DNA of 64,000 nucleotides from Conexibacter woesei DSM 14684 (GCF_000025265.1 NC_013739.1:5690001-5754000), one strand, 5' to 3'; shown: positions 17,155-27,033, counted from the first letter of the stretch. Program-made: numbers and translations. Notes: generated from the letters alone by a model not told the origin.

Positions 17155-18384
17155 CTACACGCGTCCCATCTGTCTGCGCCGCTGCCGCGCGAGCGCGTCG
17201 ACGACGACCGCCGCGAGCAGCACGGCGCCGGTGACCATGTTCTTCGTCGAGGACGGGAACGCGAGCAGGTCCATGCCGTTGGAGATCGAGCCGATCACGA
17301 GCGCGCCGAGCAGCGCCGACCAGACGGTGCCGCGGCCACCGAACAGCGACGTGCCGGCGATCACCGGGCCGGCGATCGCGAGCAGCAGCAGGTCGCTGCC
17401 GCCGGAGCCCTGGTTGACCGCGAGCAGGCGCGAGGCGAGCAGGATGCCGCCGCACGCCGCCATCACGCTGGAGATCATGAAGACGGCGACGCGGATCCGT
17501 CTGACGCGGATGCCGGCCCGGCGCGCCGCCTCCTCGTTGCCGCCGACGGCGAGCACGTGCCGGCCGAACGTCGTGCGGCGCACGATGTAGTCGAAGATCA
17601 CGACCGTGCCGATCAGGATCAGGATCGCGAGCGGGACGCCGCGGTCGTCGGTCAGCACGGCGATCACGCCGAAGACGATCACTGCGACGCCGATCACCCG
17701 CAGCGCGACGAGCAGCGGCGTCGCAGCGGGCACGCCGGCCTTGACGCGCCGGCGTCGCGCGTTGATGCAGGCGAGCGCGAACAGGACCACGACGATCGCG
17801 CCGAGGGCCCATGCGGTCGCCCCTCTGTAGAAGGTGCCGGCGAGGCCGATGATCTTCGGGTCGGTCAGGTTGACCGTGCCGGTGTCGCCGAGCACCCACA
17901 GCAGGACGCCCTGCCAGCCGATCAGACCGGCGAGCGTGACGACGAACGACGGGATCCCGAGCGCGGTGACGATCGTGCCCTGGAACAGCCCGATCGCGGC
18001 GCCGACGACGAGCGCAGCGGCGATCGCGAGGTAGGGGTCCCAGCCGTGCTGGACGTTGAGGACGGCCATGACGGCCGCGCAGAGGCCGGAGACGATGCCG
18101 ACGGAGAGGTCGATCTCGCCGAGCAGGAGCACCATCACGACGCCGACCGAGATCATGCCGATGCCGGCGATCTGGAGCGCGAGATTGACGAGGTTGGTGG
18201 ACGTCAGGAAGCGGTCGTTCGCGACCGTGAAGACGGTCCAGATCACGACGAGCGCGAGGATCACCTGCAGCGAGCCGAGCTCGCCCTGGGCGAAGCGCTG
18301 GACGACGCCGAAGCGGCTGCCGTTGGGCTGCTCGCCGCCGCCTCCGGCGGCGGGCTCGGTCGCGGGTGTGGCTGCAACGCTCAT
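17155..18384 (-). CDS. xylH: Xylose-type ABC transporter permease
   Basis: This 409-residue permease has about 10-12 hydrophobic segments and belongs to the BPD_transp_2 (RbsC/XylH) family of CUT2 sugar importers. Its length is close to XylH of E. coli. The EIDLSVGIVSGL, FVVTLAGLIGWQGV, GGNEEAARRAGI and GRGTVWSALLGALVIG blocks are typical; the GGNEEAARRAGI region contacts the ATPase. The first 20 residues are a Gly/Ala-rich cytoplasmic tail. Its ATG overlaps the stop of the ATPase gene (ATGA at 18381-18384), indicating translational coupling. It would form a homodimer in the membrane for pentose uptake. Confidence 0.92.
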   Translation of the reverse strand: MSVAATPATEPAAGGGGEQPNGSRFGVVQRFAQGELGSLQVILALVVIWTVFTVANDRFLTSTNLVNLALQIAGIGMISVGVVMVLLLGEIDLSVGIVSGLCAAVMAVLNVQHGWDPYLAIAAALVVGAAIGLFQGTIVTALGIPSFVVTLAGLIGWQGVLLWVLGDTGTVNLTDPKIIGLAGTFYRGATAWALGAIVVVLFALACINARRRRVKAGVPAATPLLVALRVIGVAVIVFGVIAVLTDDRGVPLAILILIGTVVIFDYIVRRTTFGRHVLAVGGNEEAARRAGIRVRRIRVAVFMISSVMAACGGILLASRLLAVNQGSGGSDLLLLAIAGPVIAGTSLFGGRGTVWSALLGALVIGSISNGMDLLAFPSSTKNMVTGAVLLAAVVVDALARQRRRQMGRV

Positions 18385-19217
18385 CGCGCCGCCTCCTCTC
18401 CGCCGCTCGCCTGGGCCTCGGCGGCGGCCGCCTGGGTTCTGACGGTGCCTCTGCCGCCGGTGATCGCGCCGACGACCTCCTCCGGCGTCGTGTCGCCGAC
18501 GGCGAACGTGCCGGCCTTCGTGCCGAGCCGCAGCACGAAGATGCGATCGACGACCTCGAAGATGTCGGAGAGGTTGTGCGAGATGACGACGACGCCGAGG
18601 CCCTGCTCGCGCAGGCGCTTGACGAGCGCGAGCACCTGGGCGGTCTGCGCGACGCCGAGCGCCGCGGTCGGCTCGTCGAGCAGGACGACCTTCGCGTCGC
18701 CGACGAGCGAGCGGGCGATCGCGATCGACTGGCGCTGACCGCCGGACATCATGCCGACCTCGGCGCGCAGCGACGGGATGTTGATCGAGAACGTTCTGAG
18801 CAGCTCGGCGGCCCGCTTCTCCATCTCGGGCTCGTCGAGCTCGTGGACGAACCTCGCCGGGCCGCGTGAGATCTCCTCGCGGCCGATGAAGAGGTTGGCG
18901 ACGACGTCGAGGTTGTCGCACAACGCGAGGTCCTGGTAGACGGTGGCGACGCCGAGGGCCGCCGGATCGTTGGGACCGCCGATCCGGCGCTCTTCGCCCT
19001 CGAACACGTACGCCCCGTCGTCGGGCAGGTGGATGCCCGACATGACCTTCACGAGCGTCGACTTCCCGGCACCGTTGTCGCCGACGAGCCCGACGACCTC
19101 GCCGGCATGGACGTCGAAGTCCACGCCGGTGAGCGCCTGCACGGCACCGAAGCTCTTGCTGACGCCTCGGAGCTCGAGCAGCGGCGTCGATGTAGCCGTC
19201 GCGGTCATGTCAGACAT
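18381..19217 (-). CDS. xylG: Sugar ABC transporter ATP-binding protein, single ABC domain
   Basis: This 278-residue cytosolic ATPase has Walker A GDNGAGKST, Q-loop VYQDLAL, signature MSGGQRQS, Walker B VVLLDEPT and switch His in VISHN. Canonical XylG and RbsA have two fused ABC domains and about 500 residues. This protein has only one, as in the FrcA-type subgroup, so it should work as a homodimer. The C-terminal extension after residue 245 is Ala/Gly-rich. It lies 24 bases after xylF and overlaps xylH by four bases. The xylG name follows from the XylF-like binding protein next door. Confidence 0.88.
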   Translation of the reverse strand: MSDMTATATSTPLLELRGVSKSFGAVQALTGVDFDVHAGEVVGLVGDNGAGKSTLVKVMSGIHLPDDGAYVFEGEERRIGGPNDPAALGVATVYQDLALCDNLDVVANLFIGREEISRGPARFVHELDEPEMEKRAAELLRTFSINIPSLRAEVGMMSGGQRQSIAIARSLVGDAKVVLLDEPTAALGVAQTAQVLALVKRLREQGLGVVVISHNLSDIFEVVDRIFVLRLGTKAGTFAVGDTTPEEVVGAITGGRGTVRTQAAAAEAQASGGEEAAR

Positions 19218-19241
19218 CCGTTCATCCGTGCTCTCTCCTCT

Positions 19242-20384
19242 CTACTGCAGTCCGATTCTTCTGCACGCGGCCGCGTACGCGGGGGTGCAGATCTGATCGA
19301 CCGTCCAGAATCCGTCTCTGACGACGGTGTCTCTGATGTTGTCCTGCGTGACCGTGACCGGTCTGAGAATCACGGACGGCACGTCCTTCGTGCCGTTGTT
19401 GACCTGCTGGTTGACGAGGTCGCTCGAGGTGTTGCCGTTGAGCAGGTCGTACGCGAGCTGCGCGGCGTCCTCCGCCTCGGGCTTGATCGCCTTGTAGATC
19501 GTCATGTACTGGTCGCCGGCGACGATCCGCTGGATTGCGGCAAGCTCCGCGTCCTGGCCCGTGGTGGGCCGGCTCGCGGGGTCGAGTCCGTTCGATCTCA
19601 TCGCCGCGATCGCACCGCCGGCGGTGCCGTCGTTGGCGGCGTAGACGCCGACGAAGCCGTCTCTGCCGAGCGAGGTGATCGCCTGCTCCATCTCGGTCTG
19701 CGCTCTGTCAGGCGACCAGTCGGGCGTGTCGTACTCCTTGCCGACTCTGAAGTCGCTTCTGTCGATGACGCTGTGCGCGCCTCTCTTGAAGAGCGCGGCG
19801 TTCGGGTCGGTCGGCGCACCGTTGATCATCACGAGGTCGCCGCTCGTTCTGCCGTCTCTTCTGAGCTTGTCGATCAGCGCCGTCGCCTGCAGCTCACCGA
19901 CCTTGGCGTTGTCGAACGAGATGTAGTAATCGATGTCGGCGTTCTCGATCGCGCGGTCGTAGGCGACCACGCCGATGTCGGACTGCTTGGCGCGCGTGGC
20001 GATCGCGGCCGCGGCTCTGCCGTCGACCGGGTCGAGCACGAGCACTCTCGCGCCGTTGGTGATCGCCGCCTCAGCCTGAGACTGCTGCTTGGAAGCGTCC
20101 TGCTCCGCATTGGAGTAGATCACTTCGCAGTCGGGGCAGATCTCTCTCATCTTTCTCTCGAACAGCGGCCGGTCCTGGGACTCGTAGCGCGCCGTCTTGT
20201 TCTCGGGGAGCAGGAGCGCGACCTTGCCGCTCGAGCCGCCACCGGTGGTGGTGCCGGTGGTCGCTGCCCCGCCGCTGGCGGTGGTGCTGTTGTCGTCGTC
20301 GTCGCTCCCGCATGCTGCGAGTGCGCCCACGCTCAGGATCGCTGCCGCGATGAGCGCGAGGATGCGTACGTACCTCCGATTCAT
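19242..20384 (-). CDS. xylF: D-xylose-binding lipoprotein of the ABC importer
   Basis: This 380-residue protein has a lipobox LAAC near residue 24, so it is an anchored extracytoplasmic lipoprotein. A Thr/Gly/Ser linker (residues 30-53) precedes a type I periplasmic-binding-protein fold. Blocks strongly resembling E. coli XylF include VAYDRAIENADIDYYISFDN followed by AKVGELQATALID, and YAANDGTAGGAIAAM. Xylose or a related pentose is therefore the likely ligand. AGA is the dominant arginine codon. The gene follows the ROK regulator by 24 bases and leads into xylG and xylH. Confidence 0.92.
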   Translation of the reverse strand: MNRRYVRILALIAAAILSVGALAACGSDDDDNSTTASGGAATTGTTTGGGSSGKVALLLPENKTARYESQDRPLFERKMREICPDCEVIYSNAEQDASKQQSQAEAAITNGARVLVLDPVDGRAAAAIATRAKQSDIGVVAYDRAIENADIDYYISFDNAKVGELQATALIDKLRRDGRTSGDLVMINGAPTDPNAALFKRGAHSVIDRSDFRVGKEYDTPDWSPDRAQTEMEQAITSLGRDGFVGVYAANDGTAGGAIAAMRSNGLDPASRPTTGQDAELAAIQRIVAGDQYMTIYKAIKPEAEDAAQLAYDLLNGNTSSDLVNQQVNNGTKDVPSVILRPVTVTQDNIRDTVVRDGFWTVDQICTPAYAAACRRIGLQ

Positions 20385-20408
20385 GCGTACTTCCTCCTGC
20401 CGTTGGAT

Positions 20409-21623
20409 TTACCCGGCTTGGTGCGTTACCTCCCCCGGTGCGTTGAACGTGAAGCCGTCCACGTCGCGCAGTACGAGTGCCGCGGCGCCAAGCACCTCGG
20501 CACGTCGCCCCAGCACGCCTGGGACGATCTCTACATGCCCTCCCGCCGCCGGAACGGCATGGCGGGAGACCTCGTCGCGCAGGGGATCGAGCAGGACGTC
20601 GCCCGCTGCGCTGAGGTCGCCTCCGACGATGACCTTCGCCGGATTGAGGACATTGCAAACTTGTGCGACGACGACGCCGATCGCGCGGGCGGCGTCGCCG
20701 ATCACCCGGCGTGACGCGCGGTCACCCTCGCGGGCATGCGCTATGACCTCCTCGATCGTGAGATCGGCGCCGCGCGCGGGGCGCAGCAGCTCGCGGATCT
20801 GCCGCGTCGATGCAATCGTCTCGAGGCAGCCGCGGTTGCCGCAGCGACAGACGGCGCCGCGCTCGTCGACCATCGAGTGGCCGATCTCGCCCGCGATGCC
20901 GCCGGCGCCGGTGTAGAGCTGGCCGCCGAGCACGAGGCCGCTGCCGATGCCGCTCGCGACCTTGACGTAGACGAAGTCCTGGGTGTCGCGTCCAGCACCC
21001 CACGTCAGCTCGGCGAGCGCGCCGAGGTTGGCGTCGTTCTCGACCCTGACAGCGAGCCCGAGGCGGGCGCTCATGTCCTCTCGCGGGCGCAGGCCGATCC
21101 AGCCGGGCAGGATCGCCGAGGAGCCGACCTCGCCGGTGGAGATGTCGATCGGCCCGGGGACGCCCATGCCGGCGCCGATCACGTCGGTTTGTTCGACTCC
21201 CGCATCCGCCAGCGCCTGATGAACGAGCGCGACCGCGACCTCGAACCCCTCCGGAGCGCTCTGCTCGGTCTCCATCGGGCGCTCGACGTCGGCGAGCACG
21301 GTGTGCGCGAGGTCGGAGACGATCACACGCACGTGCCGCTTGCCGAAGTCGATCCCGAGCGCCACGCCCGCGGCGCGTTCGAGGCTGAGCAGCACGGGCG
21401 GCCGCCCGCCCTGAGGCCCGGCGCCGTCGACCTCCCGCTCAGCTACCAGGCCCTGCGCCTGCAGGTCGGCGACGAGCGTCGAGACGGTCGAGCGGGAGAG
21501 CCCGGTCCGCCGCGCCAGCTCGGCGCGGCTGATCAGCCCGGCCCGCCGAAGCTCGTCGACGAGCAGGCGGCGATTGCGATCCCGCAACGACGCCAACGAC
21601 CCGCTGGGGGCAGCTCTCCTCAC
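20409..21623 (-). CDS. ROK-family transcriptional regulator (XylR/NagC type)
   Basis: This 404-residue protein starts at GTG 21623. Residues 15-75 are a winged helix-turn-helix (ISRAELARRTGLSRSTVSTLV). The rest is a ROK sugar-kinase-like domain with ATP/sugar pocket GIDFGKRHVRV, MGVPGPIDIS, VENDANLGALAE and the zinc motif CRCGNRGCLETIAS. Such proteins repress sugar uptake operons and release DNA on binding the sugar. It is the first gene of the xyl operon, so autorepression together with xylFGH is likely. On the minus strand TTGACA at 21656-21661 with a weak -10 18 bases later could serve as the operon promoter. Confidence 0.9.
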   Translation of the reverse strand: MRRAAPSGSLASLRDRNRRLLVDELRRAGLISRAELARRTGLSRSTVSTLVADLQAQGLVAEREVDGAGPQGGRPPVLLSLERAAGVALGIDFGKRHVRVIVSDLAHTVLADVERPMETEQSAPEGFEVAVALVHQALADAGVEQTDVIGAGMGVPGPIDISTGEVGSSAILPGWIGLRPREDMSARLGLAVRVENDANLGALAELTWGAGRDTQDFVYVKVASGIGSGLVLGGQLYTGAGGIAGEIGHSMVDERGAVCRCGNRGCLETIASTRQIRELLRPARGADLTIEEVIAHAREGDRASRRVIGDAARAIGVVVAQVCNVLNPAKVIVGGDLSAAGDVLLDPLRDEVSRHAVPAAGGHVEIVPGVLGRRAEVLGAAALVLRDVDGFTFNAPGEVTHQAG

Positions 21624-21743
21624 AGTCGGTACTCAACCGCATCCCGCCGAGGTTTGTCAAGACTCCGCAGCAACCTAACCAGATTCCAACGATTTACTGA
21701 CAACAGATTGGACAAATTGCGAGCGAGCGACCGGCCCGGAACG

Positions 21744-21779
21744 ACGACGGGACGGCACCATGCGGTGCCGCCCCGTCGT
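21744..21779 (-). terminator. Strong hairpin terminator of the first propeller/modular operon
   Basis: A 16-base-pair stem with one A-C mismatch closes the tetraloop ATGC (GCAT on the minus strand), about 50 bases after the stop at 21827. The second copy of the operon ends with the same type of hairpin and the same loop at 30776-30805. Confidence 0.75.
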
Positions 21780-21826
21780 GCGAATCGCGGTCCGGCCCCC
21801 CGGAAGCGGGCGGCCGTGTCGAGTTC

Positions 21827-24688
21827 TCAGCGCGCGCGGTTGCTCGCCTCGCTTCTTCTGCCTCTTCTGCCGGCCGCTCTTCTGCCAGACGAAGTGCCAC
21901 GGCACCCGGCGATGTTGATCCGCTGTCTGGCCGAGGCGCGCTTGCCGCTCTGAGCGACGAACGCCAGCTCGGCGATCGACTCGCGTCTCGCTCTCGCGGT
22001 GCAGAGGTTGTCCACCGCCGCAATCGGTGCGTTTCTACCGGTGCGGAAGTTCAGCCGGAACATCGTGATCGGCGCATCGGGGACTGTGTCGAACGTCGTA
22101 CGGATGCGCAGGTCTCGCGGGATCGTGACCTTTCCGGTCACGTCGATCGAGAGCGCTTTCGCGTCGCCCTGACCCTTCAGAGCGACCATGACGTCCGGGA
22201 GTCTCCGCGCAGGGTGTCTGACGAGGTACACGCTGCCCTTGAGCGGATCGCGGAGCACTGGCGTCACCGCCACGGCGCTGCCCACGTTGATCGGACATCT
22301 CTCCGCCTTGAACTGCTCGAACGTGCACGCCTTTCTCACGTTCAGCACTTCGAGTCGAGCCGCGAGCGTCTTCGGCAGGATCACCTGCACTGCTCTGTTG
22401 TTCGCATTGCCCACCGGCATGTTCAGCGTCGCCGAGACCGGGGTCGAGTCCCCACCGCGCGTGTGCGTTCTGTCGCCGACCGTCAACCGCATTCTCGGTC
22501 TGAACGGCAGCAGCGCACAGTCGGTCGCCCGGAACCTGTTCGCGACGTTCGCGATCTTTCCGAGCGTCGAGCTCAGCTGCGCCGCGACGTTCATCACCGC
22601 ACAGCTCGTCGGATTGATCATGAAGTTCGGCTGGTCGATGCTGACGTCGACCAACCGGATCTGCAGCGGGATGCCCTCGAGGATCCGCGGCAACGGGTCG
22701 GAGACGATTCTCAGCTCCGTCGTGATCGGATCAACGTGGATCGCCGCCCGCACCACGACCGTGCCGAGGTCGAACGGCCCTGCGACCGCCGGCACGACGA
22801 TCGACAGACCGAACGGCGCTCCCTTGTACGGGCCCCCGATGTACACGCGACCGGGCAACGCGAATGGGTTCGTCCCGGCACCAGCCGCAGTGGTCACACT
22901 TCCGACGCGTGAGCCCTCGCCGCACGTCCCGGCGGCGGCTTGAGCCTCGGAGCAGAGCGTCCGCCCCGCCAGTCTGGCGAGCAGACCCTTGGGCATGTTG
23001 ACCGTCAGCCCGTTGAACTCCTCGTCCCCGTCGGTGCGGGAGAAGCCGAGCTTGAACGACAGGCCGGTGCTCTTCCCTGCCTTCGAATCAGTCGACCCTG
23101 CCGTGAGCTTAGGTGCGAAGACAAGGCTTCTCGGGCCTTGCGTGATGTTGAACGTGCTGTTCGACGTCACCGTCTTTCCGGACCAGGACGTGAGTTCTGT
23201 GACGGTGGTGTAGGTGCCCTGCACGGGCGGGTTGGACAGCGACGCGCGCGGTCCGCCCTTGAACTCGAGGTGCAAGTTCGAGAACGGGAGCTGCGGGTTG
23301 TTGTCGAAGATCGCCGACAACTGGCCCGTGTTCGGGTCTGGGTTCACCGACCCGGGTATCTTGACCGTCACTCCCTGCCCTCTCGCGACGAGGAAGATCC
23401 GCAGCAGCTGGCCCGGAAGCGGTCTGCCGAGGTAGATCGACCCGTCGAGCGGTCTCGAAAGCAGCGGCGTGTCGATTCTGAGTGTGCCGACCTTCGATCC
23501 GTCCGAGCATCGCGCGTCGCCGGCGGACCGCAACCGGAACTCCTCGTCGGCGCAGCCCTCCAGCCCGCCCGCCGCGGACGGTGACACACGCACGCCTTCG
23601 GGCAACTTCACGACGGCCTTCTTCATCGGCGCCGTCGCCAATCCGTCCGGGTTGTCGTCCTGCGGGATGTTTACATCGAACACGTAACCCGATGGGGCCC
23701 CCGCTACCTGGGAGACCGGTCTGGCGTCGAGCGACGCCTCGAACGGTACGACGTCGCAGTTCTCCACCTCCATCGCGTTGCCTCTGACATCGTGGTCAAA
23801 GCTCCCACGTGCGACGATCGAGCGATCGGCCCATGGGCTCGCTCGCAGGCTCGTCGTCAACGGACCGGCGTCGCAATTCGACGGGTTCGTCAGGAACGCG
23901 CGCCGCGGCACGTCCGTGGGGCACTGTATCCCGATGGGCCCTATGTTCGTCGTGAGGCATATCCCGCGGTACTCGTCGTGCGCTCTGTCCGCAGGCACTC
24001 CCCAGAAGGTGAGTCTCGTCTCGACGATGCCGACCAGCTGCGAGATGTTCGGGACGTTGATCGTCAGTCCATAGGTCCCGTCATCGCGTACCTGGGCGTT
24101 CAGCACCACGATGAGCCCCGTCAGGTTCATCGCGAACTGCGCGGGAACCCCCTCGGGCGGCTCCATGCTGTAGACCTTCGAATAGATGTTGAACAACGGC
24201 AGATAGTCCGTCAGCCCGAACTGAGCCCAACCCACCTGCGTCGCCGGCGAGCAATCGAGCTGATCGCTCGTGTAGAGCTCCTGCTGGGGGCACTTCGGCG
24301 TTGCGTTCGGGTTGCCGATGAACCCCGCCGGGAGATCAACAGTGATGTCACGTACGTCCGCGTCAGGAACCGGCTGTCCGTTGACGTCGTGCGAGTTGAA
24401 CTTGATCGTCGTCGACGCGCTGAACGGATGCGCGCCGGCCTGGGTCGCCGGCGTTCCGTCGCGGTTCAAGACTTCGCCGCTGAACTCCTGGACACCGAAG
24501 TCCGCGAGAGCGGACGGAGCGCAAACCGCAGCGGCAAGGGAAACGATCGCGATCGCAAGACACGCCGACATCGCACTGCGAGGCCGTCCGCGGCGACCGT
24601 CCCCCCCGGGACGGCGTCGCGCCTGCTGCGGACCCGATGTGAGTCTCGGCGCGCTCACGTCGCGCTGCACTGACCGCGGCATGTTCAT
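21827..24688 (-). CDS. Large modular secreted protein, copy 1 (953 residues)
   Basis: ATG 24688 follows GGAGGGAAGACG. A Pro/Arg-rich start precedes a signal peptide at residues 40-62 that ends CAPSALA, after which the mature part begins DFGVQEF. The protein is built from several related beta-rich modules. Each has the pattern G(S/T)xVGxxxxxTPxL...PLxGxVYLxRP, then an FDxxPQLPF-like block and GGPRAxL. Cysteines flank the modules. The C-terminal 30 residues are Arg/Ser-rich and basic. Its 912-residue paralogue is at 30831. The start overlaps the stop of the propeller gene (ATGA), so the two are made together. Cell-surface location is predicted; function is unknown. Confidence 0.85.
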   Translation of the reverse strand: MNMPRSVQRDVSAPRLTSGPQQARRRPGGDGRRGRPRSAMSACLAIAIVSLAAAVCAPSALADFGVQEFSGEVLNRDGTPATQAGAHPFSASTTIKFNSHDVNGQPVPDADVRDITVDLPAGFIGNPNATPKCPQQELYTSDQLDCSPATQVGWAQFGLTDYLPLFNIYSKVYSMEPPEGVPAQFAMNLTGLIVVLNAQVRDDGTYGLTINVPNISQLVGIVETRLTFWGVPADRAHDEYRGICLTTNIGPIGIQCPTDVPRRAFLTNPSNCDAGPLTTSLRASPWADRSIVARGSFDHDVRGNAMEVENCDVVPFEASLDARPVSQVAGAPSGYVFDVNIPQDDNPDGLATAPMKKAVVKLPEGVRVSPSAAGGLEGCADEEFRLRSAGDARCSDGSKVGTLRIDTPLLSRPLDGSIYLGRPLPGQLLRIFLVARGQGVTVKIPGSVNPDPNTGQLSAIFDNNPQLPFSNLHLEFKGGPRASLSNPPVQGTYTTVTELTSWSGKTVTSNSTFNITQGPRSLVFAPKLTAGSTDSKAGKSTGLSFKLGFSRTDGDEEFNGLTVNMPKGLLARLAGRTLCSEAQAAAGTCGEGSRVGSVTTAAGAGTNPFALPGRVYIGGPYKGAPFGLSIVVPAVAGPFDLGTVVVRAAIHVDPITTELRIVSDPLPRILEGIPLQIRLVDVSIDQPNFMINPTSCAVMNVAAQLSSTLGKIANVANRFRATDCALLPFRPRMRLTVGDRTHTRGGDSTPVSATLNMPVGNANNRAVQVILPKTLAARLEVLNVRKACTFEQFKAERCPINVGSAVAVTPVLRDPLKGSVYLVRHPARRLPDVMVALKGQGDAKALSIDVTGKVTIPRDLRIRTTFDTVPDAPITMFRLNFRTGRNAPIAAVDNLCTARARRESIAELAFVAQSGKRASARQRINIAGCRGTSSGRRAAGRRGRRSEASNRAR

Positions 24689-26964
24689 CGTCTTCCCTCC
24701 ACCGTGACGGTCATCGCGCCCACAGCGTTGTCACCTCTGCTGGAGAGCATGGCGTCGAACCTCACTCTGTGCCTCCCGCGTCTTCCGAGGGCCTGGCGCG
24801 CGCTTCTCGCGAGTCTCAACGTCACTCTCACAACGGCCGCTCTCTTGGTGCGAACGGTCTTCCGCGCAACCGTCGCCGTCAATGCGCGAACTCGAGTGGA
24901 GGCCGTCACGAGAAGCTGCCCGGCACCCGACACCCGGACTCTGAGGACGACGCGTCCCGATCTCGCCAGCTGCGAGCGCGCACCTCTGCCGAGGGCAACG
25001 ATTCTGACCGAGGGCTTGGGAGCCGCCGGCTGCTCGATGAGGTTGCCGTCGCTGCCGTCCGCGTCCCCTGACGGGAGCGGCTCGAGCTGCGGCGTCACGT
25101 TCGGAAGCCCCTGGCACTCGTCGCCGATGCACGGCGTCGGACCCGGCGGAGGCGGGGTCTCGTTCTGCGCTCCCACGCGTGCGTTGTAGAGATCGAGATT
25201 GCTATCGCGATCGCGCGGGCTCAATCTGTCGCGCGTCACGAAGAAGACGTCTTCGCCGTCTTCGCTCGCGTCTCCGAAGTACGAGTTGGCAGCGCTGGTT
25301 CCAGATGAGATCAGCTGGAGCTCAGCGGTGCCGGGGCGATACTCGTAGACGTCGACCTTCCCGTTCACGTCCTCGCTGACGAGCGGGTTGGCAGTCATGA
25401 AGTACGCCTGTGACCCGTCGTTCAAGAGTGTTCTCGGCTCGTAACCAACCGTGCCCCCTGCTATGCCGGAAGCCGCGGAACTGATCGAACTGTCGGTGAC
25501 GTTCGCCGTGCCGCTCGGCATGCACGAGAGACACCGCGGACCAGCGTCGCCGCTCCGATAGAGGTACACCTGCCCGACGAACAGTCCTCCGTTGTCGTAG
25601 CCGTTGAGCGATTCGAGCGAGACAAAGAGGATCGCGCTTCCGTCGGAAGAAACCCGGACCAAGCGTCCGGTTCCGTATTCCCCACCCCACAACGTCGAAT
25701 CGGCGCCAGAGAGTTCCGAGACGTACGTGAGTCTCCCCGCATGCCACTGGTACAGCTTGGGAGCAGCAGGGAGATCTCTGGCGTCAAGCGTGAGCCGCCC
25801 AAACGCTGCAAAGTAGATGGTGTCACCGTCATCACTCAACCCAAGGACGCCTTGGACGATCGCATTCGTCCCGTCCGCCGGCTCGCTGTCGACCGAGACC
25901 AGGGTCAACCCGCCATCCATCGTGTCAAACCGGTAGAGGTCCGCCGCGCCGTTCGCGTCCGCGTCGAGCAACTGCTCGGTCGTCGTGAAGTAGACCGTTC
26001 GCCCGTCCTGCGAGGCTCCCGCAAACGTCGCCGGTCTCGTTCCCCCAGGGTCGGGGACGGCCCGCTGAGATCTCGTCACGTGCACGGTTCTGGTGCCGTC
26101 GATGCGAGCGTAGATCTGGCCGTTGCCGGACTCAGGGGTAGGAACCGCGGTGAAGAATACGACCGAGCCATCGTCGGAGATCGTGCGCGACGTCTCCGCC
26201 TGCGAGGGGTCGAGAGACCCTCCGGTGGGCCCTCTGGAGGCTCCCACCCCCGCGATCGTCTCGTCGGTCGACACTCTTCCATCAGGGAGAATTCCCGCGA
26301 GGCGCACAGTCCCATCGACTGATTCGTAGAGCTTTCGCAGACCGTCGTCCGTTGCATCGGGAGTGAGCGCGCGATTGGACTCGAACAGCACGTGGCTGAA
26401 GTCACTCGACGCCGCGGCGTAGATCGGCGCATACCCGGAGTCTGGCACCGGTGGCGCCAAGCTCGTCACGAGCCGGAATGCCCCTGTCGCATCCTCGCGC
26501 ACGTAGAGGTTCTGCGTATCGGGCGTCGGCGTCGGCACCGGAGGAGGATTCGTCACAAGCGTCAGCCCGAGCCCGAGATCGGTGGTGAAGTCGTAGTAGA
26601 TCGTCGAGTTGCCGCTCGACCCCGGCCCGGTCTGCTGTCTGGGAGTGATCGCCTTCGTCTCCCAGCCGCCCGATCCCCGACGAGCGAGGTACTGTGCGAC
26701 GGCACCGGTGCCCTGCGCGTCGCCGAAAGCGCCCGTCGACACGAAGCCGACCCGATCTCCGGACGGGGTCGCGCGTATGCGCGAACTCGTCTCCGCGATG
26801 TCGCTGAAGCTCTTGTCGACCGGCGAGACGAGCTCATAGCCTCGCTCGCCGGCTGCCGCCTGCGCGACCGACAACGGGGCAAGCACGCCCACGATCCCGA
26901 CACCCGCTCCTGCCGCAATCCCGCCAAGACGACACAGGCGTCGCCGCCGGCTGCGCGTTTGCAT
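24685..26964 (-). CDS. Secreted TolB/PD40-like beta-propeller protein, copy 1
   Basis: The start is ATG 26964 (MQTRSRRRR), after GGAGGAGAGGAG. An upstream ATG at 27033 falls inside the predicted -35 box and is rejected. The 759-residue product has an Arg-rich signal peptide and then ERGYELVSPVDKSFSDIAE, the opening of many actinobacterial propeller proteins. Blades contain DDGSVVFFTA, DGRTVYFTT and DDGDTIYFAA. A CxxC (RCLSCMP) sits in a late blade. A Pro-rich hinge carries CIGDECQG and precedes a C-terminal Ig-like beta domain rich in Arg and Val. It is the first gene of a two-gene operon. Confidence 0.87.
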   Translation of the reverse strand: MQTRSRRRRLCRLGGIAAGAGVGIVGVLAPLSVAQAAAGERGYELVSPVDKSFSDIAETSSRIRATPSGDRVGFVSTGAFGDAQGTGAVAQYLARRGSGGWETKAITPRQQTGPGSSGNSTIYYDFTTDLGLGLTLVTNPPPVPTPTPDTQNLYVREDATGAFRLVTSLAPPVPDSGYAPIYAAASSDFSHVLFESNRALTPDATDDGLRKLYESVDGTVRLAGILPDGRVSTDETIAGVGASRGPTGGSLDPSQAETSRTISDDGSVVFFTAVPTPESGNGQIYARIDGTRTVHVTRSQRAVPDPGGTRPATFAGASQDGRTVYFTTTEQLLDADANGAADLYRFDTMDGGLTLVSVDSEPADGTNAIVQGVLGLSDDGDTIYFAAFGRLTLDARDLPAAPKLYQWHAGRLTYVSELSGADSTLWGGEYGTGRLVRVSSDGSAILFVSLESLNGYDNGGLFVGQVYLYRSGDAGPRCLSCMPSGTANVTDSSISSAASGIAGGTVGYEPRTLLNDGSQAYFMTANPLVSEDVNGKVDVYEYRPGTAELQLISSGTSAANSYFGDASEDGEDVFFVTRDRLSPRDRDSNLDLYNARVGAQNETPPPPGPTPCIGDECQGLPNVTPQLEPLPSGDADGSDGNLIEQPAAPKPSVRIVALGRGARSQLARSGRVVLRVRVSGAGQLLVTASTRVRALTATVARKTVRTKRAAVVRVTLRLARSARQALGRRGRHRVRFDAMLSSRGDNAVGAMTVTVEGRR

Positions 26965-27004
26965 CCGCCGCTCCTCTCCTCCGTGCTGCACGAACCTCCA
27001 ACAG

Positions 27005-27033
27005 ACTGTAAACGCGCGTGACTCTAGATGCAA
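27005..27033 (-). promoter_or_regulatory. Predicted promoter of the first propeller/modular operon
   Basis: On the minus strand TTGCAT (27028-27033) and TACAGT (27005-27010) are 17 bases apart, giving a leader of about 35 bases. The copy-2 operon has TTGCGT, 17 bases, TATAGT with similar bases around the -10. Confidence 0.6.

Noticed and set aside
26965-27033. A 23-residue N-terminal extension of propeller copy 1 starting at ATG 27033
   Set aside because: That ATG lies in the predicted -35 box, whereas ATG 26964 has a strong ribosome-binding site and opens the signal peptide.
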